Positions 1 to 7,708 are shown, numbered from the stretch's first letter. The stretch: 64,000 bases of DNA from Streptomyces nigra (GCF_003074055.1 NZ_CP029043.1:7308501-7372500), one strand, 5' to 3'. The notes: generated by a model not told the origin, from the letters alone. Made by a program: numbers and translations.

Positions 1-434
1 TCGCTGAACAGCGCCTTGGCCATCCGGTTCGCGGCGAGGATGTCGGTACGGCGGCCCAGGACCAGCGCGGGCTCGCCGTCGAGGGAGTCCAGGAGCTGGT
101 AGAGCCCCGGACGCACCCGCTGGACCGGCCGGGGCCGCCGCCCGGGTGCCGCACCGCCGCCGATCAGGTCGTGCAGATGCGCGCGCCCGGTGGCGTCGAG
201 GCCGAGGGCCCGGCCCAGGGCCTCCACCACCGCCGGGGAGGGCGTGATGGGCCGGCCCTGTTCGAGGCGCGTGTAGTAGTCGGTGGAGACACCGGCCAGG
301 AAGGCGACCTCCTCGCGCCGCAGACCCGGCACCCGGCGCACCCGTCCGTCCGCGGGGAGCCCGGCCCGGGCGGGATCACCCTGACTTCGGGCCCGGCGCA
401 GGAAGTCGGCGAGTTCCTTGTTCGTCTTGGCCAC
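1..434 (-). CDS. XRE-family HTH regulator with MmyB-like ligand domain (3' end outside window)
   Basis: The visible N-terminal 144 residues start at a GTG, with Ala-Lys-Thr-Asn-Lys following. An HTH of the Streptomyces MmyB type is clear at residues 35-80: RVPGLRREEVAFLAGVSTDY followed by YTRLEQGRP. After it comes the beginning of the ligand-binding domain (RVRPGLYQLLDSLDGEPALV, then the usual ILAANRMAKALF). Proteins of this family are about 270-290 residues, so roughly half lies beyond position 1. It is transcribed away from the short-chain dehydrogenase at 613, a layout typical of a local regulator and its target. No strong ribosome binding site precedes the GTG, so the start is the least certain part. 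A second member of the family is at 54311-55180. Confidence 0.85.
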   Translation of the reverse strand, partial: MAKTNKELADFLRRARSQGDPARAGLPADGRVRRVPGLRREEVAFLAGVSTDYYTRLEQGRPITPSPAVVEALGRALGLDATGRAHLHDLIGGGAAPGRRPRPVQRVRPGLYQLLDSLDGEPALVLGRRTDILAANRMAKALFS

Positions 435-612
435 GCCACCAGTGTCGCCGAAACCGGCCGTCCCGGACTGGGTCCACGCGTCCTAGGTTGCGGCGTCCTC
501 GGTCGCGCAGGGCGGGATATGCGGGCCCACGGCCGCCCTCGCGGTTCCAGTCTGGAGTCATGCCGAACACCGGGGAACCGCCCCGGACGGCCCGCTCCAC
601 AGGAGGACGATC

Positions 613-1476
613 ATGGCTTTCCCGACCGACCGACCCGCCACCTGGTTCGTCACCGGCACCTCCCGCGGCCTGGGACTGGAACTGGTCCGGCAGCTCCTCG
701 AGCGCGGTGACGGCGTCGCCGCGACCACCCGGTCGTCCGAGCGACTGCTCGCCGCGCTCGGCGACGACGTCGACACCAGGCGCCTGCTCCCGCTCACCGT
801 CGACCTGCGGGACGACGAGCAGGTGAAGCAGGCGGTGCGCCGGACCACCGACCACTTCGGCGGCCTGGACGTCGTCGTCAACAACGCCGGCTACGGCTTC
901 CTCGGCGCGGTCGAGGAGACCAGCGGCCGGGACGTCCGCGACATGCTCGACGTACAGGTCGTCGGCGTCTGGAACGTGCTGCGCGCCGCGCTGCCCGTCC
1001 TGCGCGAGCGGCGCTCCGGCCACATCGTGAACGTGTCCTCGGTCCTGGGACTGACCGCCGTGCCCGGCTGGGCGCTCTACTGCGCCGGCAAGTTCGCGCT
1101 GGAGGGCCTGAGCGAGGCGCTCGCCGCCGAGGCGGCCGACTTCGGGATCGACGTGACGATCGTCGAACCGGGCTACTTCCGCACCGACTTCCTCACCCAG
1201 GACTCCCTCGCCCTGCCCACCGCCACCACCGAGCACTACCCGGCGCTGCGCGAGATGGTCGAGTCCCATCTCAAGCTCCAGGGCAGCCAGCTCGGCGACC
1301 CGGTCAAGGGGGCCGCCGCGATCATCGACCGCGTGCGGACCGGTGAGGGACCGCTGCGTCAGGTGCTCGGCTCGGACTCGCACGCCTACGCCACCGCGAA
1401 GGTCCAGGCCCTCCAGGCCAACCTGGACGCCACCGCGGACTCCGCCCCCGCGACGGACTTCCCCGCCGCCGCGTAG
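613..1476 (+). CDS. Short-chain dehydrogenase/reductase (SDR)
   Basis: A 287-residue classical SDR. The N-terminal nucleotide-binding glycine motif is GTSRGLG (about residues 14-20), the structural NNAGYG is near residue 92, and the catalytic Tyr-x-x-x-Lys is YCAGK at Y156, with the preceding catalytic Ser in NVSSVLG. It is a cytoplasmic NAD(P)-dependent oxidoreductase of unknown substrate; the sequence resembles the many SDRs annotated as oxidoreductases in Streptomyces. The ATG at 613 is well placed behind an AGGAGGA ribosome binding site at about 601-607. It is divergent from the HTH regulator ending at 434, which probably controls it from the 178-base gap. No substrate can be inferred. 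Confidence 0.92.
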   Translation: MAFPTDRPATWFVTGTSRGLGLELVRQLLERGDGVAATTRSSERLLAALGDDVDTRRLLPLTVDLRDDEQVKQAVRRTTDHFGGLDVVVNNAGYGFLGAVEETSGRDVRDMLDVQVVGVWNVLRAALPVLRERRSGHIVNVSSVLGLTAVPGWALYCAGKFALEGLSEALAAEAADFGIDVTIVEPGYFRTDFLTQDSLALPTATTEHYPALREMVESHLKLQGSQLGDPVKGAAAIIDRVRTGEGPLRQVLGSDSHAYATAKVQALQANLDATADSAPATDFPAAA

Positions 1477-1530
1477 AAGAGGGACCGGTGCCGCCGGCCG
1501 GGGTCAACGCCCCGGCCGGGCCCCTCTGCC

Positions 1531-1945
1531 GTGGGGCCGACGAGGACACGGATCGTGCTGCTGGTGCCGTTCGTTCTCCCGCTGCCGTAGGGCGCGGTCG
1601 ACCTGCTGCGGGCGGCGGCGAGCACCGGCTCCCGCTGCCCCGGCCTGCAGACCGGCGCGGACGGCGAGCCGGAGCCCGCGCCCGTGCGCCCGGGCCGCAC
1701 CTGCGCCCTGTCCTACGGCACCGCCACCGGCCGCTCCATCGGCACGAGCACGTACGAGCAGGTGAAGTACGCCCAGGAGGTCCGCCGGGGCGACCTTACG
1801 GCCCGGGGCACCGTCCTGATGGTGTACGGCGGGGGGCGTCGCCGTCGTCACCGTGGCCGCCCGCAGACGCGAGAACGCCGCCCGAGGATCCGACCCTACC
1901 GGGCGGTCCGGAAACGGAACGCGCCCTCCGCGCCGCCCAGCGTGA
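1531..1945 (+). pseudogene. Decayed small membrane-protein gene
   Basis: From GTG 1531 the frame reads an N-terminal hydrophobic segment (RIVLLVPFVLPLP) and hits an in-frame TAG at 1588. It then continues as plausible protein (RSIGTSTYEQVKYAQEVRRG, then DLTARGTVLMVYGGG) to a run of six G at 1831-1836. Dropping one G gives a second membrane segment and a basic tail (VYGGGVAVVTVAARRRENAA) ending at TGA 1943. One nonsense codon plus one frameshift in a two-helix protein indicate a pseudogene. It lies just after the SDR gene, and its 3' end overlaps the tail of the opposite-strand DUF6510 gene. I do not recognise the family. Confidence 0.6.
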
Positions 1946-2186
1946 GCCAGGTGTGCTCCTCGTGCCGGACCAGGCGCAGCGCCACCTGGGAGCAGTGCGC
2001 GCAGCGCGCGGTCAGACCGGGCTCGGGGCCGTACACGTGCAGCTCGGCCAGCGGGCCGGTGGAGCCGCAGCCCGGACAGCGCCACCAGGCCCGGGTGACG
2101 TCGACGGAGAAGAGGTCCGACAGCGGCCCGGCGAGGCTGTTGCCGTCGAGGTGGGGGGAGTCGTGGTGCGGGGAGACCTGGGCCAT
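1896..2186 (-). CDS. DUF6510 family small zinc-ribbon-like protein
   Basis: A 96-residue protein with two Cys pairs, CPGC (around residue 38) and CAHC (around residue 63), spaced as in a zinc ribbon, and the sequence HLDGNSLAGPLSDLF near the N-terminus. This matches the DUF6510 proteins that accompany sulfite-oxidase-like enzymes in Streptomyces. It is the last gene of a three-gene unit with the flavin reductase (33-base gap) and the Moco enzyme upstream. A role in maturing or coupling the oxidoreductase is inferred only from this conserved company. Its function is unknown. Confidence 0.82.
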   Translation of the reverse strand: MAQVSPHHDSPHLDGNSLAGPLSDLFSVDVTRAWWRCPGCGSTGPLAELHVYGPEPGLTARCAHCSQVALRLVRHEEHTWLTLGGAEGAFRFRTAR

Positions 2187-2219
2187 CGATGACCTCCGGA
2201 AGTCGTGGGCAAGCGGGGC

Positions 2220-2930
2220 TCACCCGAACCGTTCGGTACGGATGCGGGCGGGGTTCTGCCCCGAGGACGTCAGCAGCTCGGCGGCCGTCTCGACGAAGGC
2301 GGTGGGCCCGCAGACGTAGACGGTCCCGGCGGGCGTGAGCCGGCTGACCACTGGTTCGAGGTCGGCCGCGGTGAGCCGCCCGGCGGCGCGCGTGCTGCCC
2401 GGCGGGGCCTGCCGCGTGTACAGGACGCGGACGTCCAGGTCGGGGCCGTCGGCCCGCAGCTCGTCGTGGTACCAGAGGTCGGGCTCGCCGCGCACGGAGT
2501 ACACCAGCTGGAACGGGCCCCCGGTGGCCGTCTGCCGGCGGGCGCGGATCATCGCCATCAGCGGGACGACCCCGGAGCCGCCCGCCACCAGCAGCACCGG
2601 CTCGCTCTGCCCGGCCCGCCACACGAACCAGTTCCCCAGCGGACCGCGCACCTCCACCTCCGCCCCGATCGGCAGATCGTGCACGAGGTAGGGCGAGACC
2701 TCACCTCCGGCCGTCGACTGGACGCCCAGTTCGAGACGGTCGCCGTCGGCGGGCGCGGCCAGCGAGTAGCTGCGGGCCGCCTGATAGCCGTCGTCGGCGG
2801 TGAGCCGTACGTCGACATGCTGTCCGGCCAGGTGCCCGGGCCAGCCCGGAGCCTCCAGGACGAGGGTGCGGGCGGAGGCCGTCTGGTCCTCGCGCTTCAC
2901 GAGCCGGGCGGAACGCCACGGGATCGGCAT
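2220..2930 (-). CDS. FAD/NAD-binding oxidoreductase (ferredoxin-NADP reductase-like)
   Basis: A 236-residue flavin reductase. An N-terminal FAD-binding beta barrel carries the RSYSLAAP motif (FAD isoalloxazine binding, about residues 52-59). A C-terminal NAD-binding domain carries LLVAGGSGVVPLMAMI (about residues 106-121) and the terminal YVCGPTAFVETAAELL. No Fe-S domain follows, so it is a bare reductase module. The ATG at 2930 was chosen because it lies 2 bases after the stop of the Moco oxidoreductase gene (2933), indicating translational coupling; a longer open frame upstream is only a shadow. The likely role is passing electrons between NAD(P)H and the neighbouring Moco enzyme, inferred from context. 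Confidence 0.9.
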   Translation of the reverse strand: MPIPWRSARLVKREDQTASARTLVLEAPGWPGHLAGQHVDVRLTADDGYQAARSYSLAAPADGDRLELGVQSTAGGEVSPYLVHDLPIGAEVEVRGPLGNWFVWRAGQSEPVLLVAGGSGVVPLMAMIRARRQTATGGPFQLVYSVRGEPDLWYHDELRADGPDLDVRVLYTRQAPPGSTRAAGRLTAADLEPVVSRLTPAGTVYVCGPTAFVETAAELLTSSGQNPARIRTERFG

Positions 2931-2932
2931 GG

Positions 2933-3538
2933 TCAGTCCCCCCAGTGCCGCTGCTCCCGCCAGGGGTCGCCGTAGTTGTGGTACCCGGCGGTCTCCCAGA
3001 ACCCCGGCTCGTCGTCCTGCGTCAGCCGCAGGCCGCGCACCCACTTCGCGGACTTCCAGAAGTACAGGTGCGGCACGAGGAGGCGGGCGGGGCCGCCGTG
3101 CTCGGGGGAGAGGGGATAGTCGTCGTAGGTGTGCACGAGCCACGCCTTGCCGTCGAGGAGGTCCTCGAGGGGAAGGTTGGTGGTGTAGCCGCCGTAGCTG
3201 TGGGCCACGGCGTACTCGGCGGCGGTGTCGACGTCGGCGAGCAGGGTGTCGAGGCTGACCCCCCGCCATCGCGTGTCGAACTTCGACCAGCGGGTCACAC
3301 AGTGGATGTCGTGCACGGACTCCTCCTGCGGGAGGGCCGTCATCTCGTCCCACGTCCAGCTGTGTTCCTCGCCGGCCTCCGTGGTGACGGTGAACGTCCA
3401 TGTCTCGGTGGGCACCCTGGGGGTGGGACCGGCGGACAGGACGGGGAAGGACTCCGTCGGGTACTGCCCGGGCGGCAGACGTTCGCTGAGGGACGCGGGG
3501 CGACCGCGTCCGTGGAACCCGGGTGAAAGAGAACTCAC
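2933..3538 (-). CDS. Sulfite-oxidase-like molybdopterin oxidoreductase
   Basis: A 201-residue enzyme of the sulfite oxidase/MsrP fold. The Moco-ligating Cys is in HDIHCVTRWSKFDTRWRGV (about residue 80), followed by the conserved AHSYGGYTTNL and the C-terminal LVPHLYFWKSAKWVRGL. There is no heme domain, no dimerisation domain and no Tat signal, so it is a short cytoplasmic form. The start is a GTG at 3538 behind GGGAGA. It heads an operon with the flavin reductase and DUF6510 gene, which suggests NAD(P)H-linked reduction or oxidation of a small S- or N-oxide, though the substrate is unknown. It is divergent from a second, membrane-bound Moco enzyme at 3748. Confidence 0.9.
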   Translation of the reverse strand: MSSLSPGFHGRGRPASLSERLPPGQYPTESFPVLSAGPTPRVPTETWTFTVTTEAGEEHSWTWDEMTALPQEESVHDIHCVTRWSKFDTRWRGVSLDTLLADVDTAAEYAVAHSYGGYTTNLPLEDLLDGKAWLVHTYDDYPLSPEHGGPARLLVPHLYFWKSAKWVRGLRLTQDDEPGFWETAGYHNYGDPWREQRHWGD

Positions 3539-3694
3539 AGCTCGTCTCCCTGAAACGGTGACATGTCGTCCCGCGCGAAGGACCCGTTCCTCACACTATT
3601 GAGCAGACGGCGGCCGTCGGCCACTCGCGCCCGGAAAGGCCGCCGTCAGACTTTCGTCACCTCGGCAAAAGACTTCCTTGGTCATCGGCGCCCT

Positions 3695-3709
3695 ACTGTC
3701 CGGGACAGT
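3695..3709. promoter_or_regulatory. 15-bp perfect palindrome between divergent Moco operons
   Basis: ACTGTCC-G-GGACAGT lies 39 bases upstream of the membrane Moco gene, in the 209-base gap shared with the opposite-strand sulfite-oxidase-like operon. A second inverted repeat, GACGGCGGCC with GGCCGCCGTC (3606-3615 and 3638-3647), lies in the same gap. The position suggests an operator that could act on both units. The cognate regulator was not recognised. Confidence 0.45.
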
Positions 3710-3747
3710 CAGCACCGCCGCCCAGCCGAGAGCCGAGGCCCGCCCCC

Positions 3748-5043
3748 ATGACCGACCGACGCGACCTACGTGCGCTGGTGGACCGCCTGCCCGTGTCCCC
3801 GCGCTTCTGGCACAGCCCCCTGCGCGGGACCTGGCTGACGTCCCTGCTCGGTGCCGTACTGCTGGCCGGCGTGCCGCTGGTGTTCGTGACGGGCCTGCTG
3901 TCGTACGCCGCCTACAACCCGGATCTGTCGCCGCTGAACGACAAGACGCCGGACAAGGGCCTGCTCGGCTTCTACCTCTTCGCATGGCCGACCCGTCCGT
4001 ACTGGCTGTACCGGGTCACCCAGGGCGTCCACGTCACCGTGGGTGTGGCGCTGATCCCGGTGCTGCTCGCCAAGCTGTGGTCGGTCATCCCGCGGTTCTT
4101 CGCCCTGCCGCCCGTACGGTCCGTGGCCCAGGCACTGGAGCGCCTCTCCCTGCTGTTCCTGGTGGGCGGCGGCCTGTTCACCTTCCTCACCGGCGTCCTC
4201 AACGTCCAGCTCGACTACGTCTTCCCCGGCTCCTTCTACCGCCTGCACTTCTACGGCGCCTGGGTCTTCATGTCCGCCTTCGCCGCCCACGCAGCGCTGC
4301 GGATCCCGGGGACCGTACGCACCCTTCGGGAGCACGGCGGCCCGCTCGCGTACGTCCGCTCCACCACCGCCCGCCCGGCGTCCTCCGACGACCTGGCCGC
4401 TCCCGACCCGGCGCCGCCGACCCTCTCGCGGCGCGGGCTGGCCGCACTCGTCGGAGGCGGCTCGCTGCTGCTGCTCCTCACCACGGCCGGGCAGAGCATC
4501 GGCGGGCCGCTGCGCCGCACCGCGCTGTTCGCCCCGCACGGAGGCGGCGACCCCGGTAGCGGACCCAACGGCTTCCAGATCAACAAGCCGGCCGCCCTCG
4601 CCGGTGTCACCGACCGGCAGACGGGGGAGGCATGGCGTCTCGTGGTCACCGGACCCCGAGGCCAAGTACGCCTGTCACGCGCCGACTTGCTGGCCATGCC
4701 CCAGCACACCGCCGCCCTGCCCATCGCCTGTGTCGAGGGCTGGTCGACGGAGAACCAGCACTGGCGAGGCGTACGACTGCGCGACCTGGCCGCGCTCGTC
4801 GGGTACGAGCCGGACGGGGCGCCGGACGTCCTGGTGGAGTCCCTGCAACTGCACGGCTCCTTCCGCCGGGCGGCCCTGCGCCACAACCAGGTGCGCGACG
4901 CCGACTCACTCCTCGCCCTCCAGGTCAACGGCGCCGACCTGTCGCCGGACCACGGCTACCCGGCGCGCGTCATCGTTCCGGCGGCCCCCGGTGTCCTCAA
5001 CACCAAGTGGGTCGCCCGGCTGTCCTTCGGGAGGGTGGTATGA
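3748..5043 (+). CDS. Membrane molybdopterin oxidoreductase with b-type cytochrome domain
   Basis: A 431-residue fusion. The N-terminal half has about five membrane helices, including LTSLLGAVLLAGVPLVFVTG, HVTVGVALIPVLLAKLW and LSLLFLVGGGLFTFLTGVL, with His residues placed as in b561/b-type cytochromes. An RRGLAALVGGGSLLLLLTT helix then leads to a C-terminal sulfite-oxidase-type Moco domain whose ligand Cys is in PIACVEGWSTENQHWRGV (about residue 329). The Moco domain probably faces outside, with electrons passed through heme to or from quinone. It overlaps the next gene by ATGA, so the two are coupled. Its physiological substrate is unknown. Confidence 0.88.
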   Translation: MTDRRDLRALVDRLPVSPRFWHSPLRGTWLTSLLGAVLLAGVPLVFVTGLLSYAAYNPDLSPLNDKTPDKGLLGFYLFAWPTRPYWLYRVTQGVHVTVGVALIPVLLAKLWSVIPRFFALPPVRSVAQALERLSLLFLVGGGLFTFLTGVLNVQLDYVFPGSFYRLHFYGAWVFMSAFAAHAALRIPGTVRTLREHGGPLAYVRSTTARPASSDDLAAPDPAPPTLSRRGLAALVGGGSLLLLLTTAGQSIGGPLRRTALFAPHGGGDPGSGPNGFQINKPAALAGVTDRQTGEAWRLVVTGPRGQVRLSRADLLAMPQHTAALPIACVEGWSTENQHWRGVRLRDLAALVGYEPDGAPDVLVESLQLHGSFRRAALRHNQVRDADSLLALQVNGADLSPDHGYPARVIVPAAPGVLNTKWVARLSFGRVV

Positions 5044-5531
5044 CGAACACGCCGAACCCCGCGCCGGGTTCGCGGAGCGCGGGACTGTGGTGGCGCCGCT
5101 GGTACGGGGCGGGCCCCGGGCACCTGCTGCTCACCGCCGCCTCACTCGTTCTGGTCTGCTACGCGGGCCTGCGGCTGCTGGACGCCGACGAGTGGATCAC
5201 GGTCGTGTACTGGGTGGTCGGCGCGGCCCTGGTGCACGACCTGGTCCTCGTCCCCCTGTACTCGGTGATCGACGCGGGCCTGCGCGCGCTGTTCGGCTCG
5301 CGCGCCCCCTTCCTGCTGAACCACGTACGGCTGCCCGCCACCGCGTCCGCCCTGCTGCTGCTGGTGTGGTTCCCGTTGATCAGCGGCGGCGTGGCCCGCT
5401 ACGAGCCGGCCACGCGGCTGCCGGGCGATGTCTTCCTCGTCCGCTGGCTCCTGGTGACAGCGGCCCTGTTCGCCGTCTCCCTGGCCGTGGCGGCACTGCG
5501 GGCCCTGCGCCGCCGCCAACGCTCGCGCTAG
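5040..5531 (+). CDS. Small integral membrane protein, partner of the Moco oxidoreductase
   Basis: A 163-residue protein with about four hydrophobic helices (LLLTAASLVLVCYAGLRLL, then segments around VVYWVVGAALVHDLVL, TASALLLLVWFPLI and WLLVTAALFAVSLAVAALRA) and an Arg-rich C-terminus. Its ATG overlaps the stop of the upstream Moco gene (ATGA), so it is translationally coupled and likely a subunit or assembly partner. I do not recognise a named family. Its TAG stop (5529-5531) coincides with the first bases of the palindromic element at 5529-5707, so the original C-terminus may have been altered by that insertion. Confidence 0.82.
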   Translation: MTNTPNPAPGSRSAGLWWRRWYGAGPGHLLLTAASLVLVCYAGLRLLDADEWITVVYWVVGAALVHDLVLVPLYSVIDAGLRALFGSRAPFLLNHVRLPATASALLLLVWFPLISGGVARYEPATRLPGDVFLVRWLLVTAALFAVSLAVAALRALRRRQRSR

Positions 5532-5707
5532 GTCGTGTCCGTAAAGTCGCGTCGTCCGCCCGTAGGGCGGGCCGAGCGGAGTCCGGTGCGTGCTCTCGGC
5601 GCGCCGGACGGGCTCCCGCGTACTGGTTGTACGCGGGTGGCCGGCCGGTGCGGCGAGAGGGCGTGCCGGGCGTCGAACGGCAGGCGGGACTTTGCGGACA
5701 CGGCCTA
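5529..5707. mobile_element. 179-bp MITE-like palindromic element with ~20-bp terminal inverted repeats
   Basis: The left end is TAGGTCGTGTCCGTAAAGTC (5529-5548). The right end, read on the minus strand, is TAGGCCGTGTCCGCAAAGTC (5707-5688): 18 of 20 bases match. The interior is also largely self-complementary around a central hairpin, CCCGCGTA-loop-TACGCGGG. TA dinucleotides at both edges could be a target duplication. It holds no gene. Both convergent neighbours end in a TAG contributed by an element tip (5529-5531 on plus; 5707-5705 on minus). It looks like a non-autonomous transposon derivative. The parent insertion sequence family was not identified. Confidence 0.7.
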
Positions 5708-7168
5708 GGGCGTCGCGTTCAGCAGATCCAGCGCGCTCTGCTGCCGTGCCGCGTCCACCGTGTCGACGGGGCCCGACCAGCGCAGCCCGTAGTGGTCGAG
5801 CGGGGTGCGGTCGCTGCCGTGGGCGCGGTCGGCCTGGCCGCGCAGATACGCCGTGTAGGGGTGGTCCGGCAGCGCCGCGTCCAGCTTGCGCAGCCCGCGC
5901 ACGTGCGCGCCCTTGAACGACGGACCGTCGGCACCGCAGTCACCGCCCTCGCAGGGGTCGCGCAGGATGCCGTCGGCGGTGTGGAGGGAGGGGGCGGTCG
6001 TCGCGGCGTCGGCGATCCGGCGGGCCCTGGCCAGCAGGGCGCCGTCCCCGGTGGCCCGGTGCAGCTCGGTGAGGGCGCCGAGCAGGACGCCCTGGTTGTA
6101 GGACCAGACGGGCTGCCCGTTGTTCCGGCAGGTGCCCAGGTCGATCCCGTCGTTCACCAGCTGCGCGGAGTTGATCATCCCGGTGCCCTGGAACCACGCC
6201 CAGCCCGCCCGGGCGCGGTCCCGGTACGTCGTGTCGCCGGCGATCCGGTTGTGCAGGGCCGCGTTGAGGTGGATGTACAGGGAGTTGGCGATGGCGTTCT
6301 TGTACGTCCGTGCCGTGCTCCACCACACGCCGCCCCCGCAGGTGCCGTCCCAGTAGGCCGCCATGTGCTCGGCGTCCGCGCGGGCCGTGGCGAGATAGCG
6401 GGCGTCCCCGGTCAGGTCGTACGCGGCGATCCAGGCCAGCCCCCACCAGCCGGTGTCGTCGATGTAGTCGTTGCGGAACTGCCCGCCCTGCGCGGTCACG
6501 TTCAGGTCGTAGGTGCGGGAGATCGCGTACCGGTAACTCCCCATCCCTGACGCGCGGATGTTGTCGATGACCGCGGTCAGGGCGTTCGCCGAGTTCCACC
6601 AGCCGGTCGTGGCGAACAGGCCGGTCGCGTAAGAGTAGAAGGTCATCAGCCCGGTGGCCGCCGCCGTCCGCCGGTCACCGGCGTTCCAGGTGGTGCGCGC
6701 CCACGGCGTGCAGGCGATCTCGGTCCGGTCGCCGGCCCTGCCGCAGGCGCGCAGCGCGCCGACGCCGTGGCCGGCCCAGTCGTCCACGTTGTACATCAGC
6801 GTGCGCCAGCCCCGGCGTTCGGCGGGCACCGTCGTGGCGCCGAGCCGGCTCCCGGCGCTCCAGGACCGTCCGCCGTCGAAGGACCGGTCGAGCCAGACCT
6901 CGTCGCCGGGGCTGCCGTTGTCGAGGGAGGCCCAGCCCATGGCGTCGGCGTCGTCGAAGTGCAGCACGATCGACCGCCCGAACAGGGAGGCCGTCACCGG
7001 CGTACGGTCGCCGGGGGAGAGGGCGGGGTCGCGGGCGTCGCAGAACTTGTTGCAGACGGCCGCCTTCGGAGCCGGGGCGGAGGCGGCCTGCGGGGCGAGC
7101 CCCACGAGCAGCGCCAGCGCGCACAGCGCGGCCCACGGGGACCGGAGGAGCCTTCGTACGGGAGTCAT
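5705..7168 (-). CDS. Secreted GH76-family alpha-1,6-mannanase-like glycoside hydrolase
   Basis: A 487-residue protein with a Sec signal peptide (PVRRLLRSPWAALCALALLV up to APAPKA). A sialidase-like or discoidin-like N-terminal stretch (LHFDDADAMGWASLDNGSPG) precedes an (alpha/alpha)6 domain. The GH76 hallmark is YIDDTGWWGLAWIAAY (paired catalytic Asp), supported by GGVWWS, KNAIANSLYIHLNAAL and WSYNQGVLLGAL. GH76 enzymes cut alpha-1,6-mannan of fungal walls or bacterial mannans. The ATG at 7168 follows GGGAGG. The last residues (LDLLNATP) end at a TAG inside the MITE-like element. The promoter carries a LacI-type operator shared with the GH81 gene. Confidence 0.88.
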   Translation of the reverse strand: MTPVRRLLRSPWAALCALALLVGLAPQAASAPAPKAAVCNKFCDARDPALSPGDRTPVTASLFGRSIVLHFDDADAMGWASLDNGSPGDEVWLDRSFDGGRSWSAGSRLGATTVPAERRGWRTLMYNVDDWAGHGVGALRACGRAGDRTEIACTPWARTTWNAGDRRTAAATGLMTFYSYATGLFATTGWWNSANALTAVIDNIRASGMGSYRYAISRTYDLNVTAQGGQFRNDYIDDTGWWGLAWIAAYDLTGDARYLATARADAEHMAAYWDGTCGGGVWWSTARTYKNAIANSLYIHLNAALHNRIAGDTTYRDRARAGWAWFQGTGMINSAQLVNDGIDLGTCRNNGQPVWSYNQGVLLGALTELHRATGDGALLARARRIADAATTAPSLHTADGILRDPCEGGDCGADGPSFKGAHVRGLRKLDAALPDHPYTAYLRGQADRAHGSDRTPLDHYGLRWSGPVDTVDAARQQSALDLLNATP

Positions 7169-7249
7169 GGGGCCTCCCTGCCAGGGCGGTGCCCCTCTCC
7201 TTGCGGCCACCGCCACGAGCGTCGGCCTGGGGAACCGGAGGACGGATGA

Positions 7250-7292
7250 GAGAGCGCTCTCGGAACGTAACGGCGGGGGCGAGGGACGTCAA
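7250..7292 (-). promoter_or_regulatory. GH76 promoter with GAGAGCGCTCTC operator
   Basis: On the minus strand there is a -35 TTGACG (7292-7287), 17 bases, a -10 TACGTT (7269-7264), then the 12-bp palindrome GAGAGCGCTCTC (7261-7250) at the expected transcription start. This is the inverted-repeat type bound by LacI-family repressors of Streptomyces sugar-hydrolase genes. A site placed just after the -10 implies repression. The same module precedes the GH81 gene at 38662-38714. Confidence 0.75.
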
Positions 7293-7333
7293 TGGGCCGC
7301 GTGCACACCGAAGTTGCACGCCAGACCTGCCGG

Positions 7334-7528
7334 TCACCCGTGCTCGCGCCACCGCCGGACCGCCAGCGTCGCCGCCGTCACCGCGGTGAACGCCCCGAAG
7401 GCCAGGTTCACGGCCGTGTCGGCACCGGCGAGGGACGCCACGGCATTGCCCAGCACGCTGATCACGAGCGCCGGCCACAGCAGGGCACGGGCGAGGTCGA
7501 CGCGGGCGGGCGATTCGGGACGGGACAT
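7334..7528 (-). CDS. Small two-helix membrane protein
   Basis: A 64-residue protein with two hydrophobic helices (ARALLWPALVISVLGNAVAS and AVNLAFGAFTAVTAATLAV) and a basic C-terminus (RRWREHG). A strong AGGAGGA ribosome binding site lies just before ATG 7528, and third-position G/C is high, so it is a real gene although unrecognised. It is transcribed divergently from the two-component genes starting at 7709, and the palindrome at 7613-7634 lies in the shared gap. It could therefore be a further target of that system. Confidence 0.72.
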   Translation of the reverse strand: MSRPESPARVDLARALLWPALVISVLGNAVASLAGADTAVNLAFGAFTAVTAATLAVRRWREHG

Positions 7529-7612
7529 GGCTCCTCCTAGGGGGGGCGACGTGTGGTGATCCGACGCTAGGCACCACCGCCCACCCCTTCGATCCCGCAG
7601 GCACCCGGCCCC

Positions 7613-7634
7613 GGGGTACAGCAGGCTCTACCTG
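7613..7634. promoter_or_regulatory. Candidate response-regulator site upstream of the sensor kinase
   Basis: GGGGTACAGC-AG-GCTCTACCTG is an imperfect inverted repeat. Its left arm is identical to that of the perfect palindrome at 9658-9679 before the CPBP/ABC operon. It lies 75 bases upstream of the kinase gene and may serve autoregulation. Confidence 0.5.
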
Positions 7635-7708
7635 CCGCCGAGCGGGGTCATGACGGCTCACCTCCTCTTATAGGGTCGTTCGCGCCGCGCTCGACGGAAG
7701 GAGTGGGC

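Noticed and set aside
376..1383. A 335-codon minus-strand frame opposite the SDR gene
   Set aside because: Antisense shadow. The plus strand carries the complete SDR motifs.
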